Shown: piece after piece, positions 1 through 8,766 of the stretch
Numbering within the stretch: the stretch's first letter is position 1
Layout: every line of letters begins with the position of its first letter
Assembly: GCA_025363585.1 (NCBI GenBank)
Contig: JANYDN010000311.1
Location: 1 to 39,432, forward strand
Direction: 5' to 3'
From: Verrucomicrobiota bacterium
GTDB taxonomy: Bacteria > Verrucomicrobiota > Verrucomicrobiia > Limisphaerales > UBA9464
DNA: 39,432 bases
Notes under the pieces: generated by a model
Database searches by the model: none
What the model was told of the DNA's origin: nothing
What the model saw: only the letters and a program-made list of their open reading frames with translations
Made by a program: the position numbers and the translations under genes

Positions 1-23
1 GCCGGCTCCTCTCGCCTCACGGA

Positions 24-47
24 GGTGACGGCAGGGCCGCCGTCACC
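24..47 (-). terminator. Hairpin just downstream of tcdA, possible terminator
   Basis: A perfect 9-bp stem (GGTGACGGC paired with GCCGTCACC) with a 6-base loop lies 4 bases beyond the tcdA stop codon. There is no U-tract on either strand, so it is either a weak or factor-assisted terminator or an mRNA 3' stabiliser. The stem and its position are seen directly; the function is inferred. Confidence 0.45.
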
Positions 48-51
48 CACC

Positions 52-858
52 CTAGTTCGCCGCGATCCGTGCCACCGCGCGGGCGGCGGCGGCGAATCCG
101 AACGCGCCCGTCACGAACGACGCGGAGCCGAATCCCCAGTCGCAGTTCAATCGCAGTCCCGCGCCCGGTTCCGCCGGTGGACGTTCCGCGCACACGGTGC
201 CATCGCGTTGCGGGAACACCGGCGTTTCCGCGGAACAAACGCATTCCACGCCGAACTTTTTCCCGTCGCGCGGGAAGCCGTGCTCGCGTCGCAACCTCTT
301 CCGAACTTCCCCCAGCAGACGGTCGTGCGTGACCCGCGCGAGATCCTCCACGCGCACCCGGGTTGGATCCCTTCGCCCGCCCGCGCCTCCGCACGAAACC
401 ATTGGTATCCCCGCCCCGTGGCAACGTGCCACGAGCAACACCTTGTTCGCGACGTTGTCGATCGCGTCGATGACCGCGTTCGGCCTCGCCGACGGATCAC
501 CCGCGTCCGGCAGTCCGAGCAAGCGCGAAGCCGAATCCGCCGTGAAGAATTCCGCCACGGCATTCACGCGGCATTCGGGGGCGATGGCGCGGATCCGTTC
601 CGCCATGACGTCCACTTTCGCGCGGCCGAATTGCCCATCGAGCGCGGGCACTTGCCGGTTGGCGTTGCTCACGCAGACCTCGTCGAGATCCACGAGCGTG
701 ATCGTGCCGACTCCGGTGCGCGCGAGCGCCTCCGCCGTCCACGATCCCACGCCGCCGATCCCGACCACGAGGACATGCGCCGCGCGGAGCCGTGCAAGGC
801 CGTGGGCCCCGTACAACCGCGCGATCCCGCCGAAGCGGAAGTCGTAATCGCTGCTCAT
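52..858 (-). CDS. tcdA: tRNA threonylcarbamoyladenosine dehydratase (TcdA/CsdL, ThiF/E1-like family)
   Basis: The 268-residue product matches the usual length of TcdA, which uses ATP to cyclise the t6A base at position 37 of ANN-decoding tRNAs. The E1-like adenylation fold shows at the N terminus: nucleotide loop GIGGVG at residues 33-38, then LVDLDEV around 55-61 and the N-x-N-R-Q signature at 65-69. The opening phrase RFGGIARLYG is typical of TcdA rather than of ThiF or MoeB, and no ThiS/MoaD partner is nearby. The ATG at 856-858 is preceded by a G-rich stretch that could serve as a ribosome site. The gene diverges from trpE across 111 bases, which must hold both promoters, though I could not assign boxes there. 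A ThiF-like adenylyltransferase of other function is possible but less likely. Confidence 0.88.
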   Translation of the reverse strand: MSSDYDFRFGGIARLYGAHGLARLRAAHVLVVGIGGVGSWTAEALARTGVGTITLVDLDEVCVSNANRQVPALDGQFGRAKVDVMAERIRAIAPECRVNAVAEFFTADSASRLLGLPDAGDPSARPNAVIDAIDNVANKVLLVARCHGAGIPMVSCGGAGGRRDPTRVRVEDLARVTHDRLLGEVRKRLRREHGFPRDGKKFGVECVCSAETPVFPQRDGTVCAERPPAEPGAGLRLNCDWGFGSASFVTGAFGFAAAARAVARIAAN

Positions 859-969
859 CGCCCCCGCGCATTAGGCGGTCGCGGCCCCGGTGGCAACCCC
901 CGAACCATCTCGGGTCCATGAATTGAAAACTTCACTCCGTCCATTCCAGCGCTACTTTGTCCGTCCGAC

Positions 970-2502
970 ATGTATTCGCCGAACCGAGAAGAATTCGTCC
1001 GCCTTGCCACCCGAGGGAACACCATCCCGGTGACCCGCCGCCTTTTGGCGGACCTGGAAACGCCGCTGTCCGCCTACCGCAAACTCCGCGGGCAGGGAGA
1101 ATCGTTCCTGTTCGAATCCGTCGAGGGCGGCGAACACCTCGGCCGCTATTCGTTCGTCGGCTGCAACCCGCGCGCCGTGATCCGCCAGACCGGCAACCGC
1201 GTCGACATCATCCAGGACGGCCACATGCTCGACCGGTTCGTCGTCACGCCGACGCCGGATCCAAAGGATCCCAAGCAGGTCCGCGACGGACTCCAGGTCG
1301 TCGAGCAATTCATGGCGCGCTACACGCCCGTGGAAATCCCCGGCCTGCCGCGTTTCGCCGGCGGCGCCGTCGGCTTCCTTTCCTACGAGTTCATCCATGA
1401 CCTCGAGCCGATCGTCCCCCGCCCCGCGCACGACGAACTCGCGATGCCCACGCTGTATTTCCTGATCGCGGACCAGCTCGTTGTTTTCGACCGCGTCGCG
1501 CAGACGCTCACCATCGTGGTCAACGCCGTCGTCGAGGGCGGCGTCGATCCCGCGCAGTACCACGACGACGCCGTCAGCGAGATCGAACGCATCGTGGAGT
1601 GCCTCAAGCAACCGCTCGCGGCCACGCCCGTCACGCTGCCGTCGCACGTTCCCGACGTCGCGTTCTCCTCGAACACCACGCGGGAAAAATTCTTCGCCAA
1701 CGTGGCAAAGGCCAAGGAATTCATCACCGCGGGCGACATCATCCAGGTGGTGGGCTCGCAGCGCTTCTCGGCCAACGTCACCGCCCAACCCATCGATATT
1801 TTCCGCGCGGTCCGCTCGATCAATCCCTCGCCCTACATGTTCCTGCTCGAGCTCGACGGCTTCTCGCTCGTCGGCGCCTCGCCGGAGCTGCACGTGCGCT
1901 GCGTGGATCGCGCGGTCGAGATCCGCCCGATCGCCGGCACGCGCCGCCGCGGGGCCACTCCCGAGGAAGACAAGGCGCTCGAGGCCGAGCTCCTGGCCGA
2001 TCCCAAGGAACGCGCCGAACACGTGATGCTCGTGGATCTCGCCCGCAACGACATCGGACGCGTCTGCGACTTTGGCTCCGTGAAGGTCGCCGAGTTGATG
2101 ACGGTCGAACGCTACAGCCACGTGATGCACATCGTGTCGCAGGTCGGCGGAACGCTGCAGGCGGGGAAATCCGCGTACGACCTGATGCGCACGACGTTCC
2201 CCGCGGGAACGCTGAGCGGCGCGCCGAAGATCCGCGCGATGCAACTCATCGCCGAACTCGAGGGCACGACGCGCGGTTCGTACGGCGGCTGCGTTGGATA
2301 CTTTGCGTTCAACGGCAACGCCGACCATTGCATCACCATCCGCACCGCCTTGGTGAAGGACGGGAAAGCCCATGTCCAGGCCGGCGGCGGCTGGGTCAAC
2401 GACTCGACGCCCGAGGCGGAGTTCGAGGAGACCGTGAACAAGTCGAAGGCGATGCGGAAAGCCGTGTCGCTCGCGGAATCCTTCACCGGCGCCGAGGAGT
2501 AG
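970..2502 (+). CDS. trpE: Anthranilate synthase component I (TrpE)
   Basis: This 510-residue protein is the chorismate-aminating subunit that makes anthranilate, the first step of tryptophan synthesis, with glutamine-derived ammonia from TrpG. The N-terminal regulatory domain carries the feedback-site-like motif FLFESVEGG (LLES-type) and GRYSFVG. The C-terminal chorismate-binding domain shows IQVVGSQRFS, NPSPYMF, GASPE, RPIAGTRRRG, the block VDLARNDIGRV, YSHVMHIVSQV, and FPAGTLSGAPKIRAM followed by GSYGGCVGYF. Those blocks separate it well from aminodeoxychorismate synthase PabB, which usually lacks the LLES motif, and from isochorismate synthases. The ATG at 970 gives the conserved short N terminus and has no clear Shine-Dalgarno sequence. 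No trpG or trpD is adjacent, so the glutaminase partner must lie elsewhere. I found no trp leader peptide or attenuator in the short upstream gap. Confidence 0.95.
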   Translation: MYSPNREEFVRLATRGNTIPVTRRLLADLETPLSAYRKLRGQGESFLFESVEGGEHLGRYSFVGCNPRAVIRQTGNRVDIIQDGHMLDRFVVTPTPDPKDPKQVRDGLQVVEQFMARYTPVEIPGLPRFAGGAVGFLSYEFIHDLEPIVPRPAHDELAMPTLYFLIADQLVVFDRVAQTLTIVVNAVVEGGVDPAQYHDDAVSEIERIVECLKQPLAATPVTLPSHVPDVAFSSNTTREKFFANVAKAKEFITAGDIIQVVGSQRFSANVTAQPIDIFRAVRSINPSPYMFLLELDGFSLVGASPELHVRCVDRAVEIRPIAGTRRRGATPEEDKALEAELLADPKERAEHVMLVDLARNDIGRVCDFGSVKVAELMTVERYSHVMHIVSQVGGTLQAGKSAYDLMRTTFPAGTLSGAPKIRAMQLIAELEGTTRGSYGGCVGYFAFNGNADHCITIRTALVKDGKAHVQAGGGWVNDSTPEAEFEETVNKSKAMRKAVSLAESFTGAEE

Positions 2503-2585
2503 GCGCGCCCACGCGGGGCCACGCGGTGGCCATCATTTGTCTCCTCGCGTCCGCGGGCACGGCGTGTCCCAATCGCCGTGCCCGC

Positions 2586-3503
2586 ATGCGCCCCGTCCTG
2601 CAACGGTTGCTGGCGATACCGCCCCTCGTGCTCGCCGTCGCGACGCTCGCGTTTTTCCTCATGCGCGCCGCGCCCGGCGGGCCGTTCGACCGCGAGCGCG
2701 CGCCGGCATCGCCCGAGATCGAGGCGGCGCTCAAGGCCCGCTACCACCTCGACGAACCGCTCTGGAAGCAATACGGACGGTTCCTCGCCGGCCTCGCCCG
2801 CGCCGATCTCGGCCCCTCTTTCAAGTACCGCCACCACACGGTCAACGACGTCTTGGCCCAGACGCTGCCGGTCTCGATGACGCTCGGCGCGCTCGCGTTC
2901 GGCGTCTCGATCGGGCTCGGGATTCCCGTTGGATTCGTCGCGGCCGTGCGGCGGCACGGATGGCCCGATTGGATCGCGTCCGCTCTCGTGGTCGTCGGCG
3001 TCTGCATCCCGACGTTCGTGCTCGCCCCGCTGTTGGTGCTCGCCTTTGGGCTGAAGCTCCGGTGGTTCCCGGTGGCACTGTGGGGATCGCCGGCGCACGC
3101 CGTCCTGCCGACCGTCGCCCTGGGGCTGTACTTCGCGGCGCGGGTGTCGCGTTTGGTCCGCGAGGGCGTGGCCGAGACGCTCCGGGCGCCGTTCATCCGC
3201 ACCGCGCGCGCGAAGGGCGCGGGCGAGGCCGCCGTGATCCTGCGCCACGCGCTCCGGCCCGCGCTGCTGCCGGTCGCCTCGTATTGCGGGCCGCTGCTGG
3301 CGGACCTCCTGACGGGCTCGTTCATCATCGAGAAGGTCTTCGAACTGCCCGGGACCGGCGCGTTCTTCGTGAACAGCTTCTTCGGACGCGATTACCCGAT
3401 GATGGTCGGACTCGTCATCCTGTACTCGGTGTTGCTGCTCCTCTTCAATCTCGCCACCGACCTCGCGTACCGGTGGATCGACCCAAGGGTGCGCCATGTC
3501 TGA
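2586..3503 (+). CDS. ABC transporter permease, OppB/DppB type
   Basis: This 305-residue integral membrane protein belongs to the binding-protein-dependent permease family for peptides, nickel or similar solutes. It has an N-terminal membrane helix ending in the family phrase FFLMRAAPGGPFD, a periplasmic segment with YHLDEPLWKQYGRFL, and later helices. The cytoplasmic EAA loop reads ARAKGAGEAAVILRHALRPA, and FIIEKVFELPGTG is typical near the end. The ATG at 2586 matches the usual start; an in-frame GTG at 2526 would add an unlikely cysteine-containing extension. Its last 8 bases overlap the next permease, so the two are made as a pair. No solute-binding protein or ATPase gene is in the window, so the substrate cannot be assigned. 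Confidence 0.9.
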   Translation: MRPVLQRLLAIPPLVLAVATLAFFLMRAAPGGPFDRERAPASPEIEAALKARYHLDEPLWKQYGRFLAGLARADLGPSFKYRHHTVNDVLAQTLPVSMTLGALAFGVSIGLGIPVGFVAAVRRHGWPDWIASALVVVGVCIPTFVLAPLLVLAFGLKLRWFPVALWGSPAHAVLPTVALGLYFAARVSRLVREGVAETLRAPFIRTARAKGAGEAAVILRHALRPALLPVASYCGPLLADLLTGSFIIEKVFELPGTGAFFVNSFFGRDYPMMVGLVILYSVLLLLFNLATDLAYRWIDPRVRHV

Positions 3504-4401
3504 ACGCGAAACGCCCGCGCGCGCCGCGTGGAATCGATTCCGGCGAAGGCCGGCGGCGATGGCCTCGTTGTTCGTGCTCGCGTTCCTGGTCCTCGCGGCC
3601 GTGGTCGGCCCGTGGATTTCCGGGCAACAGGCCAACGCGGGCGAGGGCGAACCGTTCGTCCCGCCCGGGTCCGGTCATTGGTTCGGCACCGACATCCACG
3701 GACGCGATCTCCTCGCGCGCATCCTGGCGGGCACGCGGATCTCGCTGCTGGTCGGCGTGGTGGGCGCGGGCGTCGCGGTGGCGATCGGCGTCGCGTGGGG
3801 CATGGTCGCCGGCTATGCGGGCGGGAAGATCGACGGCGCGATGATGCGGTTCGTCGACATCCTGTACGCGCTGCCGAACATCATCTTCGTGATGCTGGCG
3901 ATCACGATGCTCGAGGAACACGTGCTCCGCTGGCTCGGCGCGCACGCGGCGTGGCTGGCGACGGGCGTGCGGGCGTTGATGCTCTTCGCCTGCCTGGGAG
4001 CGGTCTCGTGGCTGAACATGGCGCGCGTGGTGCGCGGCCAGGTGCTCGTGCTGAAGGAGAGCGAATTCGTGGTGGCCAGCCGCGCGCTGGGCGCCGGCCC
4101 CGTGCACATCCTGCGCCGCCACGTCCTGCCCAACATCCTTGGCATCGTGATCGTGTACGCCGCGCTGACCGTGCCGGCCGTGATCCTCTACGAGTCGTTC
4201 CTCAGTTTCCTGGGACTGGGGATCCGTCCGCCCGACGCGAGCCTCGGCACGTTGATCGAGGACGGCGCGCGGCAGTTGAATCCCCTGCGCGTGCGCTGGT
4301 GGTTGTTGCTGGGGCCCGCGGGCGTGCTGGCCGTGGCACTGCTGGCATTCCAATGGCTGGGCGACGGGCTCCGGGATGCGTTCGAGGGCAGAACGGAGTA
4401 G
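3496..4401 (+). CDS. ABC transporter permease, OppC/DppC type
   Basis: This 301-residue permease is the expected heterodimer partner of the upstream OppB-like protein. It has the OppC N-terminal layout: one helix near residues 24-45, the phrase FGTDIHGRDLLARILAGTR, then a block of helices. The EAA loop is near SRALGAGPVHILRRHVLPN, and the family signature FLSFLGLGIRPPDASLGTL follows. A spacer around LEEHVLRWLGAHAAW within the transport domain is longer than in the shortest homologues, a feature often seen in YejE/AppC-like members. The ATG overlaps the upstream stop by 8 bases, which suggests translational coupling. OppA, OppD and OppF homologues are missing here, so the pair either uses proteins encoded elsewhere or is a remnant of a larger operon. 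Confidence 0.9.
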   Translation: MSERETPARAAWNRFRRRPAAMASLFVLAFLVLAAVVGPWISGQQANAGEGEPFVPPGSGHWFGTDIHGRDLLARILAGTRISLLVGVVGAGVAVAIGVAWGMVAGYAGGKIDGAMMRFVDILYALPNIIFVMLAITMLEEHVLRWLGAHAAWLATGVRALMLFACLGAVSWLNMARVVRGQVLVLKESEFVVASRALGAGPVHILRRHVLPNILGIVIVYAALTVPAVILYESFLSFLGLGIRPPDASLGTLIEDGARQLNPLRVRWWLLLGPAGVLAVALLAFQWLGDGLRDAFEGRTE

Positions 4402-4484
4402 TCAGTATTCAGTGTTCAGTGTTCAGTGCCCGCCCGTACGCGTCCGCCGCGGCAACTGACCACTGATCACTGACCACCGAATAC
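4401..4484. repeat. Heptad-based inverted repeat between oppC-like and VC0807-like genes
   Basis: The left arm (about 4401-4428) repeats TTCAGTG-type heptads three times. The right arm (about 4455-4478) repeats CTGACCA/CTGATCA heptads. Read in reverse complement the arms match at 19 of 22 bases, and the mismatches fall every seventh base, so a long stem with periodic mismatches could form around a GC-rich loop. The sequence is AT-richer than its surroundings and non-coding. It looks like a dispersed REP/BIME-type or small mobile element. It may also act on the mRNA 3' end of the permease pair. Confidence 0.7.
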
Positions 4485-4508
4485 TTCCGTATTGGCGCGA
4501 ATCCCAAC

Positions 4509-5231
4509 ATGAGCGTCCCGTCCACAACAGAACGTCCCGAGGTCCCGCGCGAGAACGTCCTGCTTAATCTCGTCTGCAACGTGGTGCTCCCGGGATTCAT
4601 GCTCAGCCAACTGAGCAAGGACACGCGGCTCGGGCCGATCTGGGGCCTCGTCGCGGCGCTGGCGGTGCCGTTGCTCTACGGGGCCTGGGATTTCTTCCGG
4701 CGTCGCATCTGGAATGTCTTCTCCGTCCTCGGGCTTTTCTCCGTGGTGCTCACCGGCGTCCTGGGCCTGTTGAAGACGGATCCCATCTGGTTCGCGATGA
4801 AGGAAGTCGCCATTCCCCTCGTGCTGGGCCTCGCGATCCCGCTCACGTTGAAAACCAAGCAGCCGCTCGTCCGGACCCTCTTGTACAACGACCAACTCAT
4901 GGACACGGCCCGGATCCACGGCGCGCTGGAATCACGCGGCACGACGGTCGATTTCGAGGCGTTGCTCAAGCGCACCTCCTGGATCCTGGCGGCCTCGTTC
5001 ATCGCCAGCGGCGTCGTGAACTTCGTCCTCGCGCGCTGGCTCCTCACCGCCCCGTTGGGCACCGCGACCTTCAACGACCAACTCGGCAAGATGCACTGGA
5101 TCAGTTGGCCGGTGGTTTTCCTGCCGATGCTCGCGGTGTTGATGTTCGCCATGCTGCGGTTGATGCGCGGCGTGGAAAAACTCACCGGCCTCACGAACGA
5201 CGAGATCCTGCACCAACCCAAGAAGACCTGA
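4509..5231 (+). CDS. VC0807-family integral membrane protein
   Basis: The 240-residue product has about six hydrophobic segments, roughly at residues 18-36, 42-60, 68-84, 95-115, 155-180 and 195-220. The opening NLVCNVVLPGFMLSQLSK, the WDFFRRR segment and the DPIWFAMKEVAIPLVLG phrase resemble the VC0807 family of uncharacterised bacterial membrane proteins, related in layout to intracellular septation protein A. No function is established, and no catalytic motif is visible. The ATG at 4509 follows the heptad repeat and lacks a Shine-Dalgarno sequence. The stop TGA shares one base with the ATG of the downstream peptidase (TGATG), so the two are probably co-translated. Confidence 0.75.
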   Translation: MSVPSTTERPEVPRENVLLNLVCNVVLPGFMLSQLSKDTRLGPIWGLVAALAVPLLYGAWDFFRRRIWNVFSVLGLFSVVLTGVLGLLKTDPIWFAMKEVAIPLVLGLAIPLTLKTKQPLVRTLLYNDQLMDTARIHGALESRGTTVDFEALLKRTSWILAASFIASGVVNFVLARWLLTAPLGTATFNDQLGKMHWISWPVVFLPMLAVLMFAMLRLMRGVEKLTGLTNDEILHQPKKT

Positions 5232-7417
5232 TGAAACCGTTCGCGTCGCTGGCACTTTCCCTCGCCGCGTTCGCCGTCCTGCGCGCGGCGACACCCGCGC
5301 CCGAAACGGAGAAGCGACCGGTCTCCGACACGTACCACGGGACGATCGTCACCGAGGACTACCGGTGGCTCGAGGACGCCAAGGAGCCGGCGGTCACCGA
5401 ATGGACGCGCCGCCAAAACGGCTATTCCCGGGCCTTGTTGGACGCGATTCCCGCGCGCGGGGCGATCCTTCGCCGCCTCACCGAACTCAACGCCACCGAG
5501 TCGACGGTCCATTACCAACTGGAGCACGCGGGCCAGCGGTGGTTTGCGATGAAGCGCCAACCGCCCCGCGAACAGCCGATGCTCGTCGCGTTCTCGGACA
5601 TCGATGATCCGGGGGCGGCGACGGTGTTGCTCGATCCCAACCTGCTCGACGCGACGGGCAAGACCTCGGTCCTTAGCTATTACCCATCGCCGGACGGCAC
5701 GCGCGTCGCGGTCTCGATCTCGTCGGGCGGCAGCGAACAGGGCGATCTCGCGATTCTCGATGCGAACACGGCCCAAACGCTCCCGGACCGCATCGCGCGG
5801 GTCGCCTTCCCGACGGGTGGCGGAAGCCTCGCGTGGGACGCCGATGGGCTGGGCTTTCATTATACCCGTTACCCGCATCCCGGCGAACGCCCCGACGCGG
5901 ACCTCGCCTTCTTCGAACAGTTATACCACCACCGGGTCGGCACGCCGGAGTCCGCGGACACTTATACCATAGGCCGGGAATTCCCGCGCATCGGCGAGGT
6001 GTTCCCGTCGACGAGCCCGGACGGTCGATACCTATTGGTGACGGTTCAAAACGGCGACGGCGGCGACTTCGCCCATTGGCTGCGCGGGCCGGACGGTACC
6101 TTCCGGCAGATCAGCCAATTCGCCGACGGCATCAAGACCGGCGTCTTCGATTCGACGGGCCACCTGTATCTCTTCACCAAACACGGCGGCCCGCGCGGCA
6201 AAATCATCCGCGTCGACTGCGCGGCGCCGGATCCTACCCGTGCCTTGCTGGTGGTGCCGGAGAGCGAGGCGGTGATCGCCGGGTATGGGACCCAGGGCCT
6301 CGACCTCCAGGTTCCCATCCTCCCGACCCCGACCGCGCTGTTCGTCCAGGATGTGCTGGGCGGCCCTTCGCAGATCCGGATCTTCGATCCCGCGGGCGGG
6401 CACGGGCGGAAAGTGCCGCTGCTGCCGGTCTCGACGGTGCAGGAGATGACGCTGGGTCCCGGCGAACGCCTGTTTTATCGCAACGCGTCGTTCATCGAAC
6501 CGTCGGCTTGGTATGAGTTCGATGCGGCGAGAGGAAAATCCCGTCGCACGGCGCTCGTCGAGAAACCACCCGTCGAGTTCGGCGACGCGGAAGTGGTCCG
6601 CGAGACTGCCGTGTCCAAGGACGGGACGCGGATCCCCGTTTGCATCATCAAGCGCAAGGGAACGAGGCTGGACGGCGGGAACCCGACGTTGCTGACGGGC
6701 TACGGCGGCTACGGGATCAACATCGAGCCGAAATTCCTCGGGACCAAAGGCAGGCTTTGGCTGGACCAAGGCGGGATATGGGTCGTCGCGAACCTCCGTG
6801 GCGGCGGCGAGTTCGGCGAGCAATGGCATTTGGGCGGGAACCTTACCCGCAAACAAAACGTGTTCGACGATTTCGCCGCGTGCGCGCGGCATCTCGTCGC
6901 CCGGCATTATACCCGTCCCGATCGATTGGCCATCGAGGGCGGCAGCAACGGCGGGTTGCTGATGGGCGCGACGCTCACGCAGCATCCGGAACTCTGCCGG
7001 GCGGTCGTCACGCACGTCGGGATCTACGACATGCTGCGGTCCGAACTGGAGCCCAACGGCGCGTTCAACGTGCCCGAATTCGGCAGCGTGAAGGACCCGG
7101 CGCAATTCAAGGCGCTGAACGCCTACTCCCCGTATCACCACGTCGTGGCCGGCACGAAATACCCGGCGGTCTTGATCATGACCGGCGAGAACGACGGGCG
7201 CGTGAACCCCTCGAACTCGCGCAAGATGACCGCGCGCCTCCAGGCGACGACCGCGTCGGGACGCCCGGTGCTCCTCCGCACCAGCGCGGGAAGCGGTCAT
7301 GGACAAGGTACGGCGCAGAGCGAAAAGACCGCGCAGGACGCCGATGCGCTCGCCTTCCTGTTCGACCAACTCGGCGTCGAATACCAGTCGCGCGAACCGG
7401 CGGCCCCAAGGCGCTGA
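5231..7417 (+). CDS. Secreted prolyl oligopeptidase (peptidase family S9A)
   Basis: This 728-residue serine peptidase cleaves short peptides after proline. It starts with a signal-like hydrophobic segment (residues 3-20, ending near AATPAPE), so it is probably exported. The N-terminal S9 propeller begins with the family phrase DTYHGTIVTEDYRWLED. The C-terminal alpha/beta-hydrolase domain carries all three catalytic residues: Ser572 in GGSNGG, Asp655 in GENDGRVNP and His690 in SGHGQG. The GGGEFGEQWH segment before the nucleophile is also characteristic. Length is normal for the family. The ATG at 5231 overlaps the stop of the VC0807-like gene by one base; longer in-frame starts inside that gene would remove the signal peptide from the N terminus. 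It probably scavenges peptides in the periplasm or outside the cell. Confidence 0.93.
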   Translation: MKPFASLALSLAAFAVLRAATPAPETEKRPVSDTYHGTIVTEDYRWLEDAKEPAVTEWTRRQNGYSRALLDAIPARGAILRRLTELNATESTVHYQLEHAGQRWFAMKRQPPREQPMLVAFSDIDDPGAATVLLDPNLLDATGKTSVLSYYPSPDGTRVAVSISSGGSEQGDLAILDANTAQTLPDRIARVAFPTGGGSLAWDADGLGFHYTRYPHPGERPDADLAFFEQLYHHRVGTPESADTYTIGREFPRIGEVFPSTSPDGRYLLVTVQNGDGGDFAHWLRGPDGTFRQISQFADGIKTGVFDSTGHLYLFTKHGGPRGKIIRVDCAAPDPTRALLVVPESEAVIAGYGTQGLDLQVPILPTPTALFVQDVLGGPSQIRIFDPAGGHGRKVPLLPVSTVQEMTLGPGERLFYRNASFIEPSAWYEFDAARGKSRRTALVEKPPVEFGDAEVVRETAVSKDGTRIPVCIIKRKGTRLDGGNPTLLTGYGGYGINIEPKFLGTKGRLWLDQGGIWVVANLRGGGEFGEQWHLGGNLTRKQNVFDDFAACARHLVARHYTRPDRLAIEGGSNGGLLMGATLTQHPELCRAVVTHVGIYDMLRSELEPNGAFNVPEFGSVKDPAQFKALNAYSPYHHVVAGTKYPAVLIMTGENDGRVNPSNSRKMTARLQATTASGRPVLLRTSAGSGHGQGTAQSEKTAQDADALAFLFDQLGVEYQSREPAAPRR

Positions 7418-7463
7418 ACGCGGCGATTTCGGAATCACGCGAACGTTTCGCGGAAGCAAAAGG

Positions 7464-7490
7464 AGGGAACGGGCATGGCCTCCGTTCCCT
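7464..7490. terminator. Hairpin between convergent genes, likely bidirectional terminator
   Basis: A perfect 9-bp stem (AGGGAACGG with CCGTTCCCT) and a 9-base loop sit in the 128-base gap between the convergent peptidase and AlkC-like genes. Neither strand has a clean U-tract. The placement supports termination from both sides, which is inferred. Confidence 0.5.
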
Positions 7491-7545
7491 GCCTTGCCTC
7501 CCGTTCAATCGCGTGGTTCCAGGCAAGCCGTGGAATGCCGCCGTC

Positions 7546-8202
7546 TCAAGGCCGTGGTCCCGACGGGCCGCCCTTCCTCAAGGTGCGCAACGCCCGACGG
7601 ATTATATAAGTCGTCTCGTTCGTCGGTGACTCCTTGCGCCATCGCGCGCAAAGCGCTTCCACCCAGTCGGGCCGTGACTTGCTCGCGTCGTTGAGCCAGT
7701 TGCCCACGGAGTTCCGGACATAGAGGGAAGGATCAGAGCGCAAGGGTTCCAACACCGCCAATCCCGGCGACGGATCATCCTTCAGAGCTCCCGGGTTCAA
7801 CCCCACCATGTAGGCCGACCACGAACGGACGATGTCCGACCGGTGCCCGCGCAATGCCTTGTGCGCGACCTCGAACTTCCGGCCTTCCCCGAATTCCGCA
7901 CCCAGCGCGCGCCCGACGGCCTCGAGGCGCTTGGGCGCGGTGTTGGTCTTCAACGCCGCCAATTCGGCGTGCACACGCGGCACCAGATTCTCCCAGCCGT
8001 GTTCGGCCAGCACCCGCTCGGCGAGCCGGCCTTGGTCGACCACGAGCCATTCGCTCAGATTGACCGTCTCGATCCGCCCGGCCTCCAGCCACGCGCGCAC
8101 GTCGGAGGGCACGCCGGCGGTGTCCCGCGATCCCTTGCGCGAAAGAATCGCCGCGGGCACTTGCGTCGATTCCAACGCGCTCTCGGCAGCGGGACGTTTC
8201 AT
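7546..8202 (-). CDS. AlkC/AlkD-superfamily DNA alkylation repair protein
   Basis: The 218-residue product looks like the C-terminal HEAT-like repeat part of AlkC-type 3-methyladenine DNA glycosylases, which remove alkylated bases by grasping DNA in a helical solenoid. The clearest match is the segment LRSDPSLYVRNSVGNWLND near residues 154-172, followed by KSRPDWVEALCARW and the closing TTYIIRRALRTLRKGG at 198-212. An upstream WSAYMVGLN segment near residues 128-136 agrees with the family. Membership of the superfamily is well supported; the exact subtype and its activity are inferred. The gene lies 30 bases downstream of the anti-sigma gene in the same direction with no visible terminator between, so it may be read from the same promoter as the sigma factor. 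Confidence 0.75.
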   Translation of the reverse strand: MKRPAAESALESTQVPAAILSRKGSRDTAGVPSDVRAWLEAGRIETVNLSEWLVVDQGRLAERVLAEHGWENLVPRVHAELAALKTNTAPKRLEAVGRALGAEFGEGRKFEVAHKALRGHRSDIVRSWSAYMVGLNPGALKDDPSPGLAVLEPLRSDPSLYVRNSVGNWLNDASKSRPDWVEALCARWRKESPTNETTYIIRRALRTLRKGGPSGPRP

Positions 8203-8232
8203 GGGACGCAGCGTGGCCGACGCGGCGGCGGA

Positions 8233-8766
8233 TCACCAGCCGCGGGGAATTCTCCGCAGCGATGGCCAGACGCGGGCGAGTCCGAAGAACAGCGCGGCGC
8301 AACCGGCCGCAATCGATGCGCCGGCCACGGTGGCCGAACCTTCGGCCGCCGCCAGCGCCGGACCGATCGTTTGCGAGGAGGTCCGGATCAACGCCACGAC
8401 CACCTCGACGCCCGCGAACACACCGGCGATTCGCGGGACGAGGGCGACAGGAACCAATAGATATCGTCGCTGCAACGCCACTCGCGCGGCCTTGTATTCC
8501 CGTTCGAGATCCGCGCGGCGTTCGGCACTTTCCATCGGCAGCAAACGCGGCGTCTCCGGCGGCAGACGCGCGAACAAGGCGGCCCGGAAATCCCCCGGCA
8601 TCCGCTCCTCCGCGGCCCCGGCGGCCAACGCCAAATCCAACCGCTCCCACGCGTCGCGAAACCGCCGGCACGCGGGGCAGCCCTCGAGATGCCGTGCCGA
8701 CTCCGCATCGGCTCCGGCCGCTGCGTCGTCATCGCACAACCCGATTTGGCATTCGTCGCAGTTCAT
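8233..8766 (-). CDS. Zinc-binding anti-sigma factor, membrane-anchored
   Basis: This 177-residue protein has an N-terminal zinc-binding anti-sigma (ZAS-like) motif: Cys3 and Cys6, then His26-x3-Cys30-x2-Cys33 in HLEGCPAC. A charged linker follows, then two hydrophobic stretches, near residues 100-125 and 140-165, likely membrane segments. It should hold the ECF sigma factor encoded just upstream until a signal releases it. Its ATG overlaps the sigma stop by four bases (ATGA), the usual coupled arrangement of a sigma/anti-sigma pair. The sensory part is small and gives no hint of the signal, though the cysteines leave redox or metal sensing open. Confidence 0.82.
   Translation of the reverse strand: MNCDECQIGLCDDDAAAGADAESARHLEGCPACRRFRDAWERLDLALAAGAAEERMPGDFRAALFARLPPETPRLLPMESAERRADLEREYKAARVALQRRYLLVPVALVPRIAGVFAGVEVVVALIRTSSQTIGPALAAAEGSATVAGASIAAGCAALFFGLARVWPSLRRIPRGW

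Noticed and set aside
25-921. Long plus-strand frame opposite tcdA
   Set aside because: TcdA motifs are complete on the minus strand; the plus-strand product is Arg/His-rich with no domain.
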